Below, one piece after another: positions 22,202-33,283 of a stretch of DNA of 64,000 bases. The notes beneath the pieces are model-generated. The model saw only the letters and a list, made by a program, of their open reading frames with translations, made no database searches and was not told the DNA's origin. Location: NCBI GenBank assembly GCA_001936135.1, contig CP012810.1:1-64000 (forward strand). Direction: 5' to 3'. Numbering within the stretch: the first letter of the stretch is position 1; the number at the start of each line of letters is the position of its first letter. Made by a program: the position numbers and the translations under genes. Origin of the DNA: Saccharomycopsis fibuligera x Saccharomycopsis cf. fibuligera. Taxonomy: Eukaryota; Ascomycota; Saccharomycetes; Ascoideales; Saccharomycopsidaceae.

Positions 22202-22805
22202 ATGTTGACTTTTATTTTATTTTTTAACTTGTCTAACATTTGAGTTCTTATAATTCTCTGTATAAATAGCTTTTTTTGATATTTTTTTCTTTTTTTTTGC
22301 TTCTCTGTTTTAGACCTGTTTAGCAACATTTTGCAATAGATTTTGTTATATCTTGGACGTACTATTTATTTGATCCCCAAAAACGTTCAGAGTCTTCAAG
22401 CAATATATCTTTCATGGTGCCTGCGAGAAAACAATTTTGTAATACACAATTCTTGGCGATTAGTGCGTTGTAAATTTGTATTCTTTTTTTAAGCCTTTAG
22501 CCATTTGTTTCCAATAAAAGGCTACATTGACAGTGAAATCCAATAGATTACACAGTTTTCCAGACGAGTCAGCATGCCTATATTACTGCATGGACATGTT
22601 GAGGGCTTGGTTACACGCGGCACGGACTTATATTCTCGTCACATGCAGCGCGGCCCAATTTCCAATTTTTCCTTTTTTTCTTGAATTACTCAAAATAAAT
22701 TTTTTTTTTTGGAGCTTTTTTTTGCTCCTCTTTTCTTTCCTTTTATGATTCATTAACAAGTACAAGTTTACTTGAATTTTTATTACTAACATATTCAGAA
22801 TCGCC
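22202..22805. other. Intergenic region between the regulator and GCD7
   Basis: About 600 bp holding the 3' flank of the regulator and the GCD7 promoter, with T tracts close to the GCD7 start. No gene, RNA or repeat was seen. Confidence 0.4.
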
Positions 22806-24079
22806 ATGTCAGCAATTAATCCTGCTAAAGATAAGGACCTCCATATTCAGATTGATGCATTCATATCGTATGTCTTGTCTGTTATCTATTAATGCCTCAA
22901 TCTTGAATGGTCAAGTTACTAACAACATTCAGAAAACTTAAAAGAAAACAGATATCTGGGTCATTCCAAGTGGCATTGGAAACTGCACACTTGTTAGTCA
23001 AAGTTGTATCACTAACAAAATGGACATCCTTAGACCAATTGATCTTAAGTATACGGCAGATTGGCAAACGATTGATTGCCGCCCAGCCTAGAGAATTTGC
23101 CTGCGGAAATATAGTTAGACGTGTATTAGCATTGATCCGTGAAGAAATGGAAGAACTCAATGAAAGTCCTGATCAGGAATCGTTAGAAACTAATTCATCT
23201 ACAAATAACATTAATAGCAATCAAATGATTTCATCAATGTTCAGTTTGTTAACCCCAAAGATTCCTGCCACTGAGTCGGCGTCCGGAAGAAGTGACAAAC
23301 AAAAATCGGTAACCAATAACGATGAAAGATCAGTGATAATACAGAGTATACGAGACTTGGTAGATGAAATTAGTAGTATTGATGAAGGATTAGAAGGAAT
23401 GTCTGTTGATTTAATTCATGATAATGAAGTTCTTTTGACGCCAACACCAAATTCCAAAACAGTATTAAGATTCTTGAAACGCGCTAGACAAAAGAGAAAG
23501 TTTACCGTGTTGGTTACTGAGTGTTTCCCGAATGATACGGGCATTGCTCATAAATTCGCTAAAGAATTGGCAGCTGCCAATATAGAAACTATAATAATTC
23601 CTGATAGCACAGTTTTTGCAGTGATGTCAAGAGTTGGGAAAGTGATTGTTGGCACTAGATGTGTATTTGCCAATGGTGGTTCAATAACCTCATCGGGGGT
23701 TAGTGCAGTAGTGGAATGTGCTAAAGAACATCGTACCCCAGTTTTTGTGGTGAGTGGGTTGTACAAATTAAGTCCAAGTTATCCATTTAATAGAGAATCT
23801 TTGATTGAAGTGGGAAATTCCGGTAATGTCATCAAATATCAAGAAAGTAATCTTGTTGAGAAAGCCGAAGTAGCAAATCCATTATTTGACTACGTTCCTC
23901 CTGAAAATATTGATATCTTTATAACTAATGTGTACGTATATTGCGTTAATATTTTTTTCCGGATGCTTTCTTTGTGAGCCTTCAGTTACTAACTTTTCTT
24001 TTTTAGTGGTGGTATATCACCAAACTTTATCTATCGTATTGTTTTAGATAATTATAAACCGGAGGATAACGAACTATAG
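22806..24079 (+). CDS. GCD7: Translation initiation factor eIF2B subunit beta (Gcd7), two introns
   Basis: Splicing gives 377 residues from exons 22806-22867, 22933-23931 and 24007-24079. Intron 1 has donor GTATGT, branch TACTAAC and acceptor CAG. Intron 2 has donor GTACGT, branch TTACTAAC and acceptor TAG. Joining exon 1 to exon 2 restores AFISKLKRKQISGSF, matching the family start, and the last exon supplies GGISPNFIYRIVLDNY, the conserved C terminus. Further family signatures are CGNIVRRVLALIREE, LIHDNEVLLTPTPNSKTVL, VPDSTVFAVMSRVGKVIVG and YVPPENIDIFITNV. Gcd7 belongs to the regulatory subcomplex (with Gcn3 and Gcd2) of the guanine exchange factor for eIF2, which senses eIF2 alpha phosphorylation. 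Reading only the unspliced frame would wrongly start inside intron 1 and stop in intron 2. Confidence 0.93.
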
Positions 24080-24681
24080 GCAATTGAAGTTCAAATTGTC
24101 AAAATTCATGATTATTAATTGATACTTTCTATTTTATCAAGTGTATTATAATAGCTGTCAAACTTCCAAAGAATCAACAATTGTATCGTGTTGAAAGCCA
24201 ATAGTCATCTTTTTTTCCTATCTTTCAATAATTCGTAAAGGAGAGCTAACTTGTTATTATTTTTTTCTCTCATTCACGCCTTGTGCCTTGCTCGGTCTTG
24301 ATTTCATCATATCAAGATCTTGAGCTGGATGTCTTATTTTGTCTTTCTATTATTACAAAATCACAGATAATGGGCAAGATCAATTACTGGATTTTTTGAG
24401 TACGATTGCATCAAAAAATGATGTAATTGTAATTATTAAATCTAACATCTATTGCCAGAATGTATTCTTTTCTCCTGTTCTTTTTACTTGAACAGTTCAG
24501 TACTTTACTTGCAATTACAAATAACAGTAAAAACCAGTGTAGTCATAATATATTAGGGATTTCTATAGTACAAAATAAACGCAATAAAAACTTACGATGC
24601 CAAAAAATGTAAGTTATACAAATAACCAAACAAAAAAAAAAAAAAAATCAATTTTCTAAAAAAGAATCAATTTTATATACT
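24080..24681. other. Intergenic, convergent GCD7 and EFM7 ends
   Basis: About 600 bp of AT-rich sequence with an A15 tract near 24635. It carries the 3' flanks of two convergent genes and no other feature that I can support. Confidence 0.4.
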
Positions 24682-25542
24682 CTATTGCTTTTTAGGAATC
24701 AACCAAAAACTGTAAACTCTTCCTCTTATTTCCATTGTTTCTTCGTTTTCTTCAAACATTGGATTCCAATGTACCAAATCAATTTTTTCGACATCAAATC
24801 CATACTTTTCTGTCTGAGCTAATTCAAAAAATTCTAAATCGTTTTCCAACAAATGTGCTCTATGAGGAGAGAAAACTACTAAACACTTACCAGTTGCTTT
24901 GTTGATCAAGTCTCTGCATGTTTGCAATAATTTATGATGTTCAGTATGGTTAAAAACTAAGTCACTAAGGATGATAAGATCAAATTTTGCATTTGCACTG
25001 GTTGTTGAATCCTTGGCAATAAATTTGGTCAAATTAGTATATTCATTACCCCAAATATAGCCCTCCACTAACACATTATTAGCGATAGTATCGGCAAAGC
25101 TTGGGTTTTGGGTAGCTAATTCTTGGAAATTGTACTTTATATTATTGATTAATTCGAGGTCTGGGTAATCTGTGCTGACTACTTTTGCGGGTTCATGAAG
25201 TGAACAAATCAAAGATGGAAGACCGCCAGCGGCTCCCAATTCCAAGATGGTTTTATTTTTAATTAATTCTGGATGAGTATCGAGATAATGAGCAGTAAAT
25301 TTCCCGGCATTCCAAAGTAAATGGCCCCATAAAGGCGAACTACCAATCAACCGAAGTTTGATTGATTCTGGGCCAGATATTTGTTGAGGTTTAGCGGTAA
25401 CTGTTGAAGGTTGGCCAGTTTTTGGATCTAAGACGAAACGATCATATTGAACAAAATGACTCGGAGGTGGAGGAGGTCTGAAATCTTCAGGTTCCTCAAA
25501 CATGGAAGGGGAGATCTCTTCCTCGTCAGCGGGACTGGACAT
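24682..25542 (-). CDS. EFM7: eEF1A N-terminal and lysine methyltransferase Efm7 (Nnt1)
   Basis: A 286-residue class I methyltransferase of the METTL21/nicotinamide N-methyltransferase-like group. The N terminus is acidic, then Pro-rich ([15 protein letters not shown]). SAM-binding motif I is [13 protein letters not shown] near residue 100, STDYPD is motif II, and [19 protein letters not shown] carries the family's late acidic/aromatic motif. [15 protein letters not shown] precedes motif I, as in yeast Efm7. The yeast enzyme methylates the N-terminal glycine and the adjacent lysine of translation elongation factor eEF1A. It is divergent from RPS30, so two translation-related genes share a 548-bp promoter region. 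Confidence 0.92.
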   Translation of the reverse strand: MSSPADEEEISPSMFEEPEDFRPPPPPSHFVQYDRFVLDPKTGQPSTVTAKPQQISGPESIKLRLIGSSPLWGHLLWNAGKFTAHYLDTHPELIKNKTILELGAAGGLPSLICSLHEPAKVVSTDYPDLELINNIKYNFQELATQNPSFADTIANNVLVEGYIWGNEYTNLTKFIAKDSTTSANAKFDLIILSDLVFNHTEHHKLLQTCRDLINKATGKCLVVFSPHRAHLLENDLEFFELAQTEKYGFDVEKIDLVHWNPMFEENEETMEIRGRVYSFWLIPKKQ

Positions 25543-26090
25543 TATCTCTTGATATAATGAATAAGTACTAAATTCCGTTTGACGGGTGGAAATTGAATGC
25601 TTTTGAGGCTTTGATATTCAATCAGCCAGTTAGTCAAACCCTTGGGTATATAATGCAAATGTTGAAATAATTTGTCAACGTGCATTTTGTAGAATTGTTC
25701 AAACCCTAACGTTACTCACATGATGTGCTTTAGGGCTAGAAATCTTACCGAAAAAAACTGTCTGTGACTGCTGGCTGCACTGGAAATGAGGCGTGACTTA
25801 TAAGTCGCGTGACCTTATGAGTCTCGTGATCTCTATCTCGTGATCATTATATCGCCGGGTATTGGCTCAATCACATGATCCTTTTACCCTTGCCTTTCTT
25901 TTTTCGCTCGCTCAGTTCTCATTCTCCCATAGTCACTATTGCCTGCCCCTTAGCCGCCACCAGCTTTTTGCCGGTCGAAAAAATAAAACAAAAGAAAATT
26001 TTGTTGCCCAAATTCCTCCTCTTTTTTCTCTCTCCTGTTTTGCCTTTGAAACTCAGTATACTCAAATCTATCATCAAATAATCATACAAA
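25543..26090. promoter_or_regulatory. Divergent EFM7/RPS30 promoter with Tbf1-like and Cbf1-like sites
   Basis: This spacer has AAACCCTAAC at 25701-25710 (TTAGGG on the other strand) and TTTAGGGCTAGA at 25729-25740, with TCACATGA between them at about 25716. TTAGGG-type motifs are bound by Tbf1, which drives ribosomal-protein genes in Candida-type yeasts, often together with Cbf1 (CACRTG). A pyrimidine-rich leader follows up to the RPS30 ATG. The role is inferred from motifs and position. Confidence 0.4.
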
Positions 26091-26907
<817 letters not shown>

Positions 26908-27448
26908 ACTCAACAACAACAACAATCGACATAATGCTGGTTGAAAAGCTGTTTTTCTATGTAAAGGAAACTTGCTTTTTTTTTGCTGTGATATTTGCTG
27001 CTGCTGTTTTATAGTTCATATTTTGTAATTTCAAATAATATATTTACGTAATTTTATTTTGCCTTAATGATAATTGTAGGTTGTGTCTTTAACGCTAAAT
27101 TTTTGTGAGGATGATATGAGACGAATCCTAGTTAACTAATGGTGAGTCGTTTGCACAATGTTGGCTCAAACTTATTCTTGAATATAAAACTGTCAATAGC
27201 AGATACGCGACATGCTGTACATTGTGTGTGTGTGTGTTTACATAGAGTTATCCATCCATCTTTGCGGAGTGTCCTTATGTGTGCGCTTAGCAAAGTGGAA
27301 AATAGTTCAATCAAATTAAAAAGACGCGAAAATAGACATGAGCAAAACACGCAAAACTGATAGTGTCTTGAAGAATTTTTGAATTACCAAATACATCATC
27401 AGCTTTTATTACTCATAATAACTTTTTCGGGGTTGAAAAGAAGGAAAA
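26908..27448. other. Intergenic region RPS30-DPB3
   Basis: A 541-bp spacer with a short TG dinucleotide run near 27222-27236. It holds the RPS30 3' flank and the promoter of the histone-fold gene. Short ORFs on both strands lack support. Confidence 0.4.
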
Positions 27449-28486
27449 ATGTCTAGCAGTCCAACAATTGAATCGCATAATGCTAGTAAGCCTAATACGC
27501 TGGCAGCTGTATATGAAGATAAACCAGTATCCAATATTGAAACTGCTGATGTCGATATGCAGACAGAAAAAGTCTCTTCTAGTATCGCAGAATCAAAGCA
27601 ACCTGCTGCTAACAAAAATGGTGATGTAGATGCTGATGAAGATGAAACTGATGAAGAAGATGGGAATCTTGGTAAGTCAGTATTACCGATAGCCAAAGTG
27701 AAGAGAATCTTAAAAGTCGATAATAGTTATTTACCAACCACTGAATCAAGTGTATTCACAGTAGCCAAATCAACAGAGTTTTTCATTCAGCATCTAGCAA
27801 TGCAAGCTTACTCAAATGCGAAAATTGAAAAAAGAAAAAGATTGCAATATAAAGATTTTAGTAGTGCGGTATCAAATCATGAAAATTTGTTTTTTTTGAA
27901 AAAAATGGTGCCACCAACGGTTAGTGTTAGAAAACTTGCCGCTAGTGATTCTATAAAATATAGCAAGAGCAGAAGCCAGATAAAGAATACGGTAAAGGCT
28001 AAGAAATCCACGGTATCTAAGGAAACTAAAGAAACAGTTTCAAAAGCCGGGGAAAAAAATAAAGATGGAGATTCAGAAACGCCGTCTGGTAAGAACAACA
28101 GTAAAACACTACCAAAGGGTCAACAAGTATTAAATTTTAAAAAATTGAAAAATGAAGCTTCAAATGAGGCAGATGATGCCGAAGTACAAAAATATTTGGT
28201 GGATTCAGAACCAGATATGTCAGAAAATGAAGATCAAATAGAAATTGATTTAGATAATAATGATGAAGTAAATGATGATCTGAGAGTAGTTGGGGAAGCT
28301 AATACTACTGCTGCCGACACTACTGAAAATACTGCTACTGCTGCTACTGATAATGTTACTACTGATGCAAGTACACCAGTGGCAGTTGATAAGCTTGATG
28401 CCAGCGAAAAGGAAACTGTCAAGCCAAATACACCCCAATTACATACATCAAAACAAGATGGTGAGAATTCAATGGTGGAAAACTGA
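27449..28486 (+). CDS. Histone-fold protein of the Dpb3/Dls1 (POLE4/CHRAC15) type
   Basis: A 345-residue protein with a CBF/NF-Y-type histone fold at about residues 79-155. It starts LPIAKVKRILKVDNSYLP, continues FTVAKSTEFFIQHLAMQAYS and ends with RLQYKDFSSAVSNHENLFFL. This matches Dpb3 (third subunit of DNA polymerase epsilon) and its relative Dls1 (chromatin accessibility complex), which pair with Dpb4. The N terminus is acidic. The long C-terminal half is first basic (Lys/Ser-rich), then acidic (SENEDQIEIDLDNNDE), then Thr/Ala-rich; yeast Dpb3 also has an acidic tail but is only about 200 residues. Which of the two roles applies, or both, cannot be told here. Confidence 0.75.
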   Translation: MSSSPTIESHNASKPNTLAAVYEDKPVSNIETADVDMQTEKVSSSIAESKQPAANKNGDVDADEDETDEEDGNLGKSVLPIAKVKRILKVDNSYLPTTESSVFTVAKSTEFFIQHLAMQAYSNAKIEKRKRLQYKDFSSAVSNHENLFFLKKMVPPTVSVRKLAASDSIKYSKSRSQIKNTVKAKKSTVSKETKETVSKAGEKNKDGDSETPSGKNNSKTLPKGQQVLNFKKLKNEASNEADDAEVQKYLVDSEPDMSENEDQIEIDLDNNDEVNDDLRVVGEANTTAADTTENTATAATDNVTTDASTPVAVDKLDASEKETVKPNTPQLHTSKQDGENSMVEN

Positions 28487-28490
28487 CTCT

Positions 28491-28550
28491 GCAATAGAAA
28501 CACTATAGAATTTATAGTTTGCAATAGAAACACTACAGAGATTATAGTTT
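28491..28550. repeat. Two tandem 30-bp units just after the DPB3-like stop
   Basis: Two adjacent 30-bp units, each starting GCAATAGAAACACTA and ending TTATAGTTT, differ at three positions. They begin four bases after the stop codon, so they lie in the 3' untranslated region. Confidence 0.75.
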
Positions 28551-28705
28551 TCTTGTCTTTTTAAATAACTCATGAACACTCATTCTTTGTAATTTTCCGT
28601 ACAATAAAATAATACAGTGGTAAACAGGAAACAATAAACTAACAGAAGTAATAAAGCGTAATCCATACATTGATTATATATACAAGCCAATCCCTAAACA
28701 AACAA

Positions 28706-29149
28706 TCAACCTCTCTCTATATTTCTTTCATTCATAACATGATCTTCAGTTTCTTCAGGACCGTAGACAATATACTCATTAAGTTTTTTGAGATATAATT
28801 CTGGATCCATTGGACCTTTGAAACCGGCAAAGGTATTTTTAACTTCTGGAATACTACTAGCCAACAATGGAGTCAACTCTTTATTCCATACTTCGGCAGC
28901 AGGAGGCACATAAGTTCTAACTTTTGCCCAATCCATAACATAACCCCCAAATTTGGTATGGAACCCAATACCGGTGGATCTGGTACCTTTGTAAAAAGTC
29001 TTGTTACCTTGTTTTGTGGTCAATGCATGTCTTTTGGAACCGGTTTTAGTTCTCCCGTAGTACAAAGTACCATCACGGGTTTTTCTCCACGGTCTTCTAA
29101 GAGCCGAGACTGTCGTCTGGTGGAATAGACTCACTGGAGATGCCTTCAT
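28706..29149 (-). CDS. MRPL27: Mitochondrial large ribosomal subunit protein mL41 (Mrpl27)
   Basis: A 147-residue basic protein that lines up over its whole length with yeast Mrpl27 (146). The start MKASPVSLFHQTTVSALRRP, the core LTTKQGNKTFYKGTRSTGIG and HTKFGGYVMDWAKVRTYVPP, and the end DPELYLKKLNEYIVYG are all family signatures. It is a structural protein of the mitochondrial 54S/large subunit. It is convergent with the histone-fold gene and divergent from the KCH1-type gene. A short TGTGG-type repeat lies directly upstream of the start. Confidence 0.95.
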   Translation of the reverse strand: MKASPVSLFHQTTVSALRRPWRKTRDGTLYYGRTKTGSKRHALTTKQGNKTFYKGTRSTGIGFHTKFGGYVMDWAKVRTYVPPAAEVWNKELTPLLASSIPEVKNTFAGFKGPMDPELYLKKLNEYIVYGPEETEDHVMNERNIERG

Positions 29150-30023
29150 ATTGTGTTGTGTGGTGTGGTGTGGTGGGCAGTACTAATGGTCCTCAGAGTG
29201 TCTTGATCTATTTGTCTTGTTCATCTATTCACTCATGTTCGTTATGAATATTTTCATCTCTGTAAGTCGAAGAAAAAAAATGATGTGTGGCGGGTAACCA
29301 TTTGGATGTACAATAGACCATATAGGGGGGTCTTACGGGCTTCTTGTTAGGCTTAGTAGTATATATAGTACTATGGTAGCTGGGCAATATCCATTGGTGG
29401 CAGCTATCTTGAAGACTTTGGCAGAACGTGGGGGTGTCAGCAGTTTTTACAGCTAGTTGGAGGTTACCGAGAACAGTGGAATGCTCCGAGTGTTATGTGT
29501 GCCCTGAGGAGGGAGTCAAACTGAAATTCTTGATGAGACTTACTAACGCACACAGTTGTTTCCTCTGGGTATGAGATGAGCTATGCCAATCTTGAAGCGT
29601 ACGGCACAGAAATAACCAGAAACTGCCATACAACAGACTCCTTAACTAGAAGAATCTCTCTTTACATGTGTTACAGTCTCTTTAGTCATAATAAGTTATT
29701 ACAGAGTTGTAGTTGTAATTACATAATCCGTTAAGTCACGTGCGTTTATTTGTTTCAGAAAACAGGAGGTTGTCTCTCTTTCTCTTTAATGAGCCAAGGG
29801 AGAGAAAAAATACTATAATCAGGACCCAGATCAAGACTACAAATATATCACCAATCACGTATATTCTCTTCACATCTAACAAGATTATCCACGCACACTC
29901 CATCTCTCAAATACACACATGTTCCCATAATACTATCCTTTCCACCTGCCAACTCCAAACGCTCTTTCCCTTTGTCTCTCTTTGCTTCCCTTCCGTTCGC
30001 TTTTAACTTGCTGACCTGTTACC
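29150..30023. other. Divergent intergenic region MRPL27 / KCH1
   Basis: An 874-bp promoter region. TCACGTG at 29734-29740 is a Cbf1-type E-box. The last 150 bp before the KCH1 start are C/T-rich and contain short upstream ATGs (for example near 29789) that would give only tiny peptides. No gene was seen. Confidence 0.45.
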
Positions 30024-32492
30024 ATGTTTGGTGGTAAAAACTCCATCAACTGGAAGTGGGAGATTGATAACAACACTTTCGACTTGGTGAACGTCTCCCA
30101 GTTCAAAAATACACATTTTTCCACCATTCTTGCCTTCTTCTTGGCTATCATCCAAATCCTTTTAACCATCGCCCTTTACGCTTTAGATTGTTATACTTGT
30201 GTCAAACTTCTCGCTTATAACCAATGGGCTAGTGAAATCCAACCCTTTATTTCTATTAAGATCTCTCGGTGGATCTTTAGCGGCTGTATCTTACTTTCCC
30301 TACTCTTATTGATTTATGAATGGATTTACGGTATTAGGGTTTACAAAACTAGAAATATTTCTTTAACTTATACAAATAGTGTGGCCAGATTCTTGTGGTC
30401 CTGCAAAGGTTATTCATACTTTTGCCTCTATGATCAAATCACTCCTAAAAACTTTTTTGATTATTGTGCTTTTTTCATCTACTTTACGTTCAAAGGCTGT
30501 ATTAAACTTTTATTGGCCGATTCTCCTAGACAAGTAATCAATGGCTTGACTATTTATTCAGTTGTTAAAGATCATCGAGAACAAATTGTTTCTGCTTATG
30601 AAAGTTTGAGTACTAATGGGGTCAAAGATACTTGGGCAATTGTCTTCACCATCATGGGACTTTCATTCATTATTTGGTTGATTTTCATTCTCAAATTTTT
30701 TTTTGCATTATTGATTTCCGCTTGTGTTGTCACTAAAATTAATCAAGAAGGTTATGTTTTAAAACAATTTGTTTGTGTCAGAATCAATGAAAGAGTTAGA
30801 GAATTATCGTCCAAATATCATAAAGAATCTCTCAAACAATTGAAGGAAGAGAACTCTCGTTTGGGCTTGAGGCCAACCTTACCTATTCTACCTGATTATG
30901 ACCATGATAATGATGATAACGATTATTCTTATAGTGGCCGTCCTACTGGTATTCAACGTGGTAATTCTGTATCTCAAAAATTTAGTAATCTTAGAAGATC
31001 TTTAAGAAAATCGGGCGTCGATTTACTTCCTTTAAACAAACATCCTGCTCCTCCTCCTCCGTTACCAGCTTATTCATCAAATACTTTACAACAAAAACAA
31101 TCAATGAGCAGTTTAAATCAAAAGGCTCCTCAAGATGCAATGTCACCAATCTATGCTTCGAATTATGGCAAATTTGATAAACCGCAGCCAGCTAGAACTT
31201 TGGCACATAGTAACTCGAATCCAAGTATTAGAACTACTAATACTAGTAATTCATTTCAATCATCGAATGCTGCTAGTTCGAGGTATGCTGGTGCTCCTCC
31301 TAAGGGGCCATATCAAAATCCTCATTTTTATAATCAAAGTGATGATTTTGCTTCCTCTAAAGATAATTTATTAGCTTCACATACTGGTAGTTCTTACAAG
31401 CAACAGCAGCTACAACAACAGCAGACTGGTCCAATTCAACCACCTCGTGAAATGCCTAGACCTCATCCTTTAGAATCATCATACACGGGATCTACTTATA
31501 CTACTCCAGGAACAATTAACAATAATTTTAGAGCTCCACCATCTCAAACAAATTATGCAACCAGTAATTTCACTGGTGGTACATTGGTAAATAACAATAC
31601 TGGAAACAATAATAATATTTACAACAGTAGCGCACCTTACCCAACTGACCCATCGCAAATGGCGGGTGGTGGTTCAGTAGCAGATCTCAATCAGCATCAT
31701 AACCAATACAATTATCAACCTCAAGACACTATAAAAGCTGATATGAGCACCAATTATACAGACTCATCTAATCTCCAACCACAATACAACAATCACCAAA
31801 TAGTCACTGAAAGTTTTGACAATATTCCTATTGGGTCAATTCATACTGCTACTAATAACTCCACTGCTATACCACCATATCCATCTAATAATCCGAATAG
31901 TAGAAATTTCTCTCCAGATTCGGTTTCTAATGCTTCTTTTACCCCAATGATGACTAGTCAATCTACTTCTGGAAGTTTCACTACTAGTAATAATACCAGC
32001 ACTACGGCTCCATATCCAACTACAAATCCGTTAAGCATTATTCCAGAAACCATTGGTGCATCATCAGCAGCAGCATCAACTAGCTACACTAGCAGTGCTT
32101 CACAAGCACCATATCCTACCATGAGAAACCCATTTGATCCTTCCATTATGAGTAATCAACCAAACAGTGGTAGAAATAGTGACGATGGATCACCAACCAT
32201 GACTAATGTCACAACATCATCTCAAATGTCCCCGCAAAATAACAATGTCAACAGCAATAATTTACCATATTCTAATAATGTTGGCACCAGACCACTGCGA
32301 ACCAGTTTAAGGCCAGAAATGGCGGCAACAGCAAGATTAAACACTTCAGGTGCAGTTGATCAAAATTCAAGATTATTGTTGATCAATAATTTGTATGGCG
32401 GAGAAGTTGATCATGGAGATACAGGAGTAAGTCCAATTTTACCAACTTATAAAGATATGGGATTGGAAGAATATTTGGGCAAAAAGCGTTAA
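30024..32492 (+). CDS. Low-affinity K+ transporter family protein (Kch1/Prm6 type)
   Basis: An 822-residue membrane protein. The first 290 residues match Kch1/Kch2(Prm6): WKWEIDNNTFDLVNVSQFKN, a membrane segment at about 33-56, KISRWIFSGCILLSLLLLIY at about 84-103, RVYKTRNISLTYTNSVARF, DSPRQVINGLTIYSV, and a further hydrophobic stretch at about 207-240. In S. cerevisiae these proteins mediate low-affinity potassium influx that activates the calcium channel during the pheromone response. The remaining 530 residues are a disordered Ser/Asn/Gln/Pro-rich tail, much longer than in the baker's yeast proteins (about 500 in total). Which paralogue it represents is undecided. Confidence 0.88.
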   Translation: MFGGKNSINWKWEIDNNTFDLVNVSQFKNTHFSTILAFFLAIIQILLTIALYALDCYTCVKLLAYNQWASEIQPFISIKISRWIFSGCILLSLLLLIYEWIYGIRVYKTRNISLTYTNSVARFLWSCKGYSYFCLYDQITPKNFFDYCAFFIYFTFKGCIKLLLADSPRQVINGLTIYSVVKDHREQIVSAYESLSTNGVKDTWAIVFTIMGLSFIIWLIFILKFFFALLISACVVTKINQEGYVLKQFVCVRINERVRELSSKYHKESLKQLKEENSRLGLRPTLPILPDYDHDNDDNDYSYSGRPTGIQRGNSVSQKFSNLRRSLRKSGVDLLPLNKHPAPPPPLPAYSSNTLQQKQSMSSLNQKAPQDAMSPIYASNYGKFDKPQPARTLAHSNSNPSIRTTNTSNSFQSSNAASSRYAGAPPKGPYQNPHFYNQSDDFASSKDNLLASHTGSSYKQQQLQQQQTGPIQPPREMPRPHPLESSYTGSTYTTPGTINNNFRAPPSQTNYATSNFTGGTLVNNNTGNNNNIYNSSAPYPTDPSQMAGGGSVADLNQHHNQYNYQPQDTIKADMSTNYTDSSNLQPQYNNHQIVTESFDNIPIGSIHTATNNSTAIPPYPSNNPNSRNFSPDSVSNASFTPMMTSQSTSGSFTTSNNTSTTAPYPTTNPLSIIPETIGASSAAASTSYTSSASQAPYPTMRNPFDPSIMSNQPNSGRNSDDGSPTMTNVTTSSQMSPQNNNVNSNNLPYSNNVGTRPLRTSLRPEMAATARLNTSGAVDQNSRLLLINNLYGGEVDHGDTGVSPILPTYKDMGLEEYLGKKR

Positions 32493-32709
32493 CACCTAAT
32501 GGTTAATCCTTGATGTATGATGTTGGTGCTATTTTTATGAACCCACTCTACTACTACTACTACTACTACAATAATTTTCGATTCTGTTCGGTTCTACTAT
32601 ATCTTTCACTTGGTTCATTTACTTTTAGCTTTTTCTTGTTCATTTTTTTTATATCACTCAACCTGTTACCTTCTTTTCCTTTATATATCTGCTAGATGGG
32701 CTGTTTTCA

Positions 32710-32860
32710 TTTTTTGTTTTTTGTTTTTTGTTTTTTATTTTTTGTTTTCTGTTTTTTGTTTTTTATTTTTTGTTTTTTATTTTTTGTTTTTTGTTTTTTG
32801 TTTTTTGTTTTTTGTTTTTTGTTTTTTGTTTTTTGTTTTTTGTTTTTTGTTTTTTTTTTG
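32710..32860 (+). repeat. (TTTTTTG)n heptanucleotide array
   Basis: About 150 bp, roughly 21 units of TTTTTTG with some units changed to TTTTTTA or TTTTCTG. The unbroken run is on the right side of the array. Confidence 0.9.
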
Positions 32861-33182
32861 TGAACTTCAAATGTTCAAAGCATATAGTTTGATTTATGTC
32901 CTCAATGACTTTTTTTGTTTAACTTATTTCTTTTATAGTTTTACAAATTTTTTTTGTTTTTTTTGTCTTGTTTTCGTTATGTTTACTATACTGGTATTCT
33001 AGTGCATTCCATCCTCATTATTTTGGTTTTTGCTTTTGCTTTCATCAATTTTAACATTTCTCTCATCACTATAAAAGCTTCATTGCTAAAATCTCATCTC
33101 ATTTTTTAAAATCTCACTTTACCTTACTTCTTTTAATTTTGTTCGCTTTGTGTTATTTTTTTTATAGATTACTGTTTACTGT

Positions 33183-33245
33183 TTTATTTTTTTATTTTTA
33201 TTTTTTATTTTTTATTTTTTATTTTTTATTTTTTATTTTTTATTT

Positions 33246-33282
<37 letters not shown>

Positions 33283-33283
33283 T
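33183..33283 (+). repeat. (TTTTTTA)n heptanucleotide array
   Basis: About 100 bp, roughly 14 units of TTTTTTA with one or two shorter units. It has the same period and orientation as the T6G array some 320 bp upstream, suggesting a common origin. Confidence 0.9.

Noticed and set aside
32610-33002. 130-codon ORF of Phe/Val/Leu/Cys repeats
   Set aside because: It is a reading of the T6G heptamer array.
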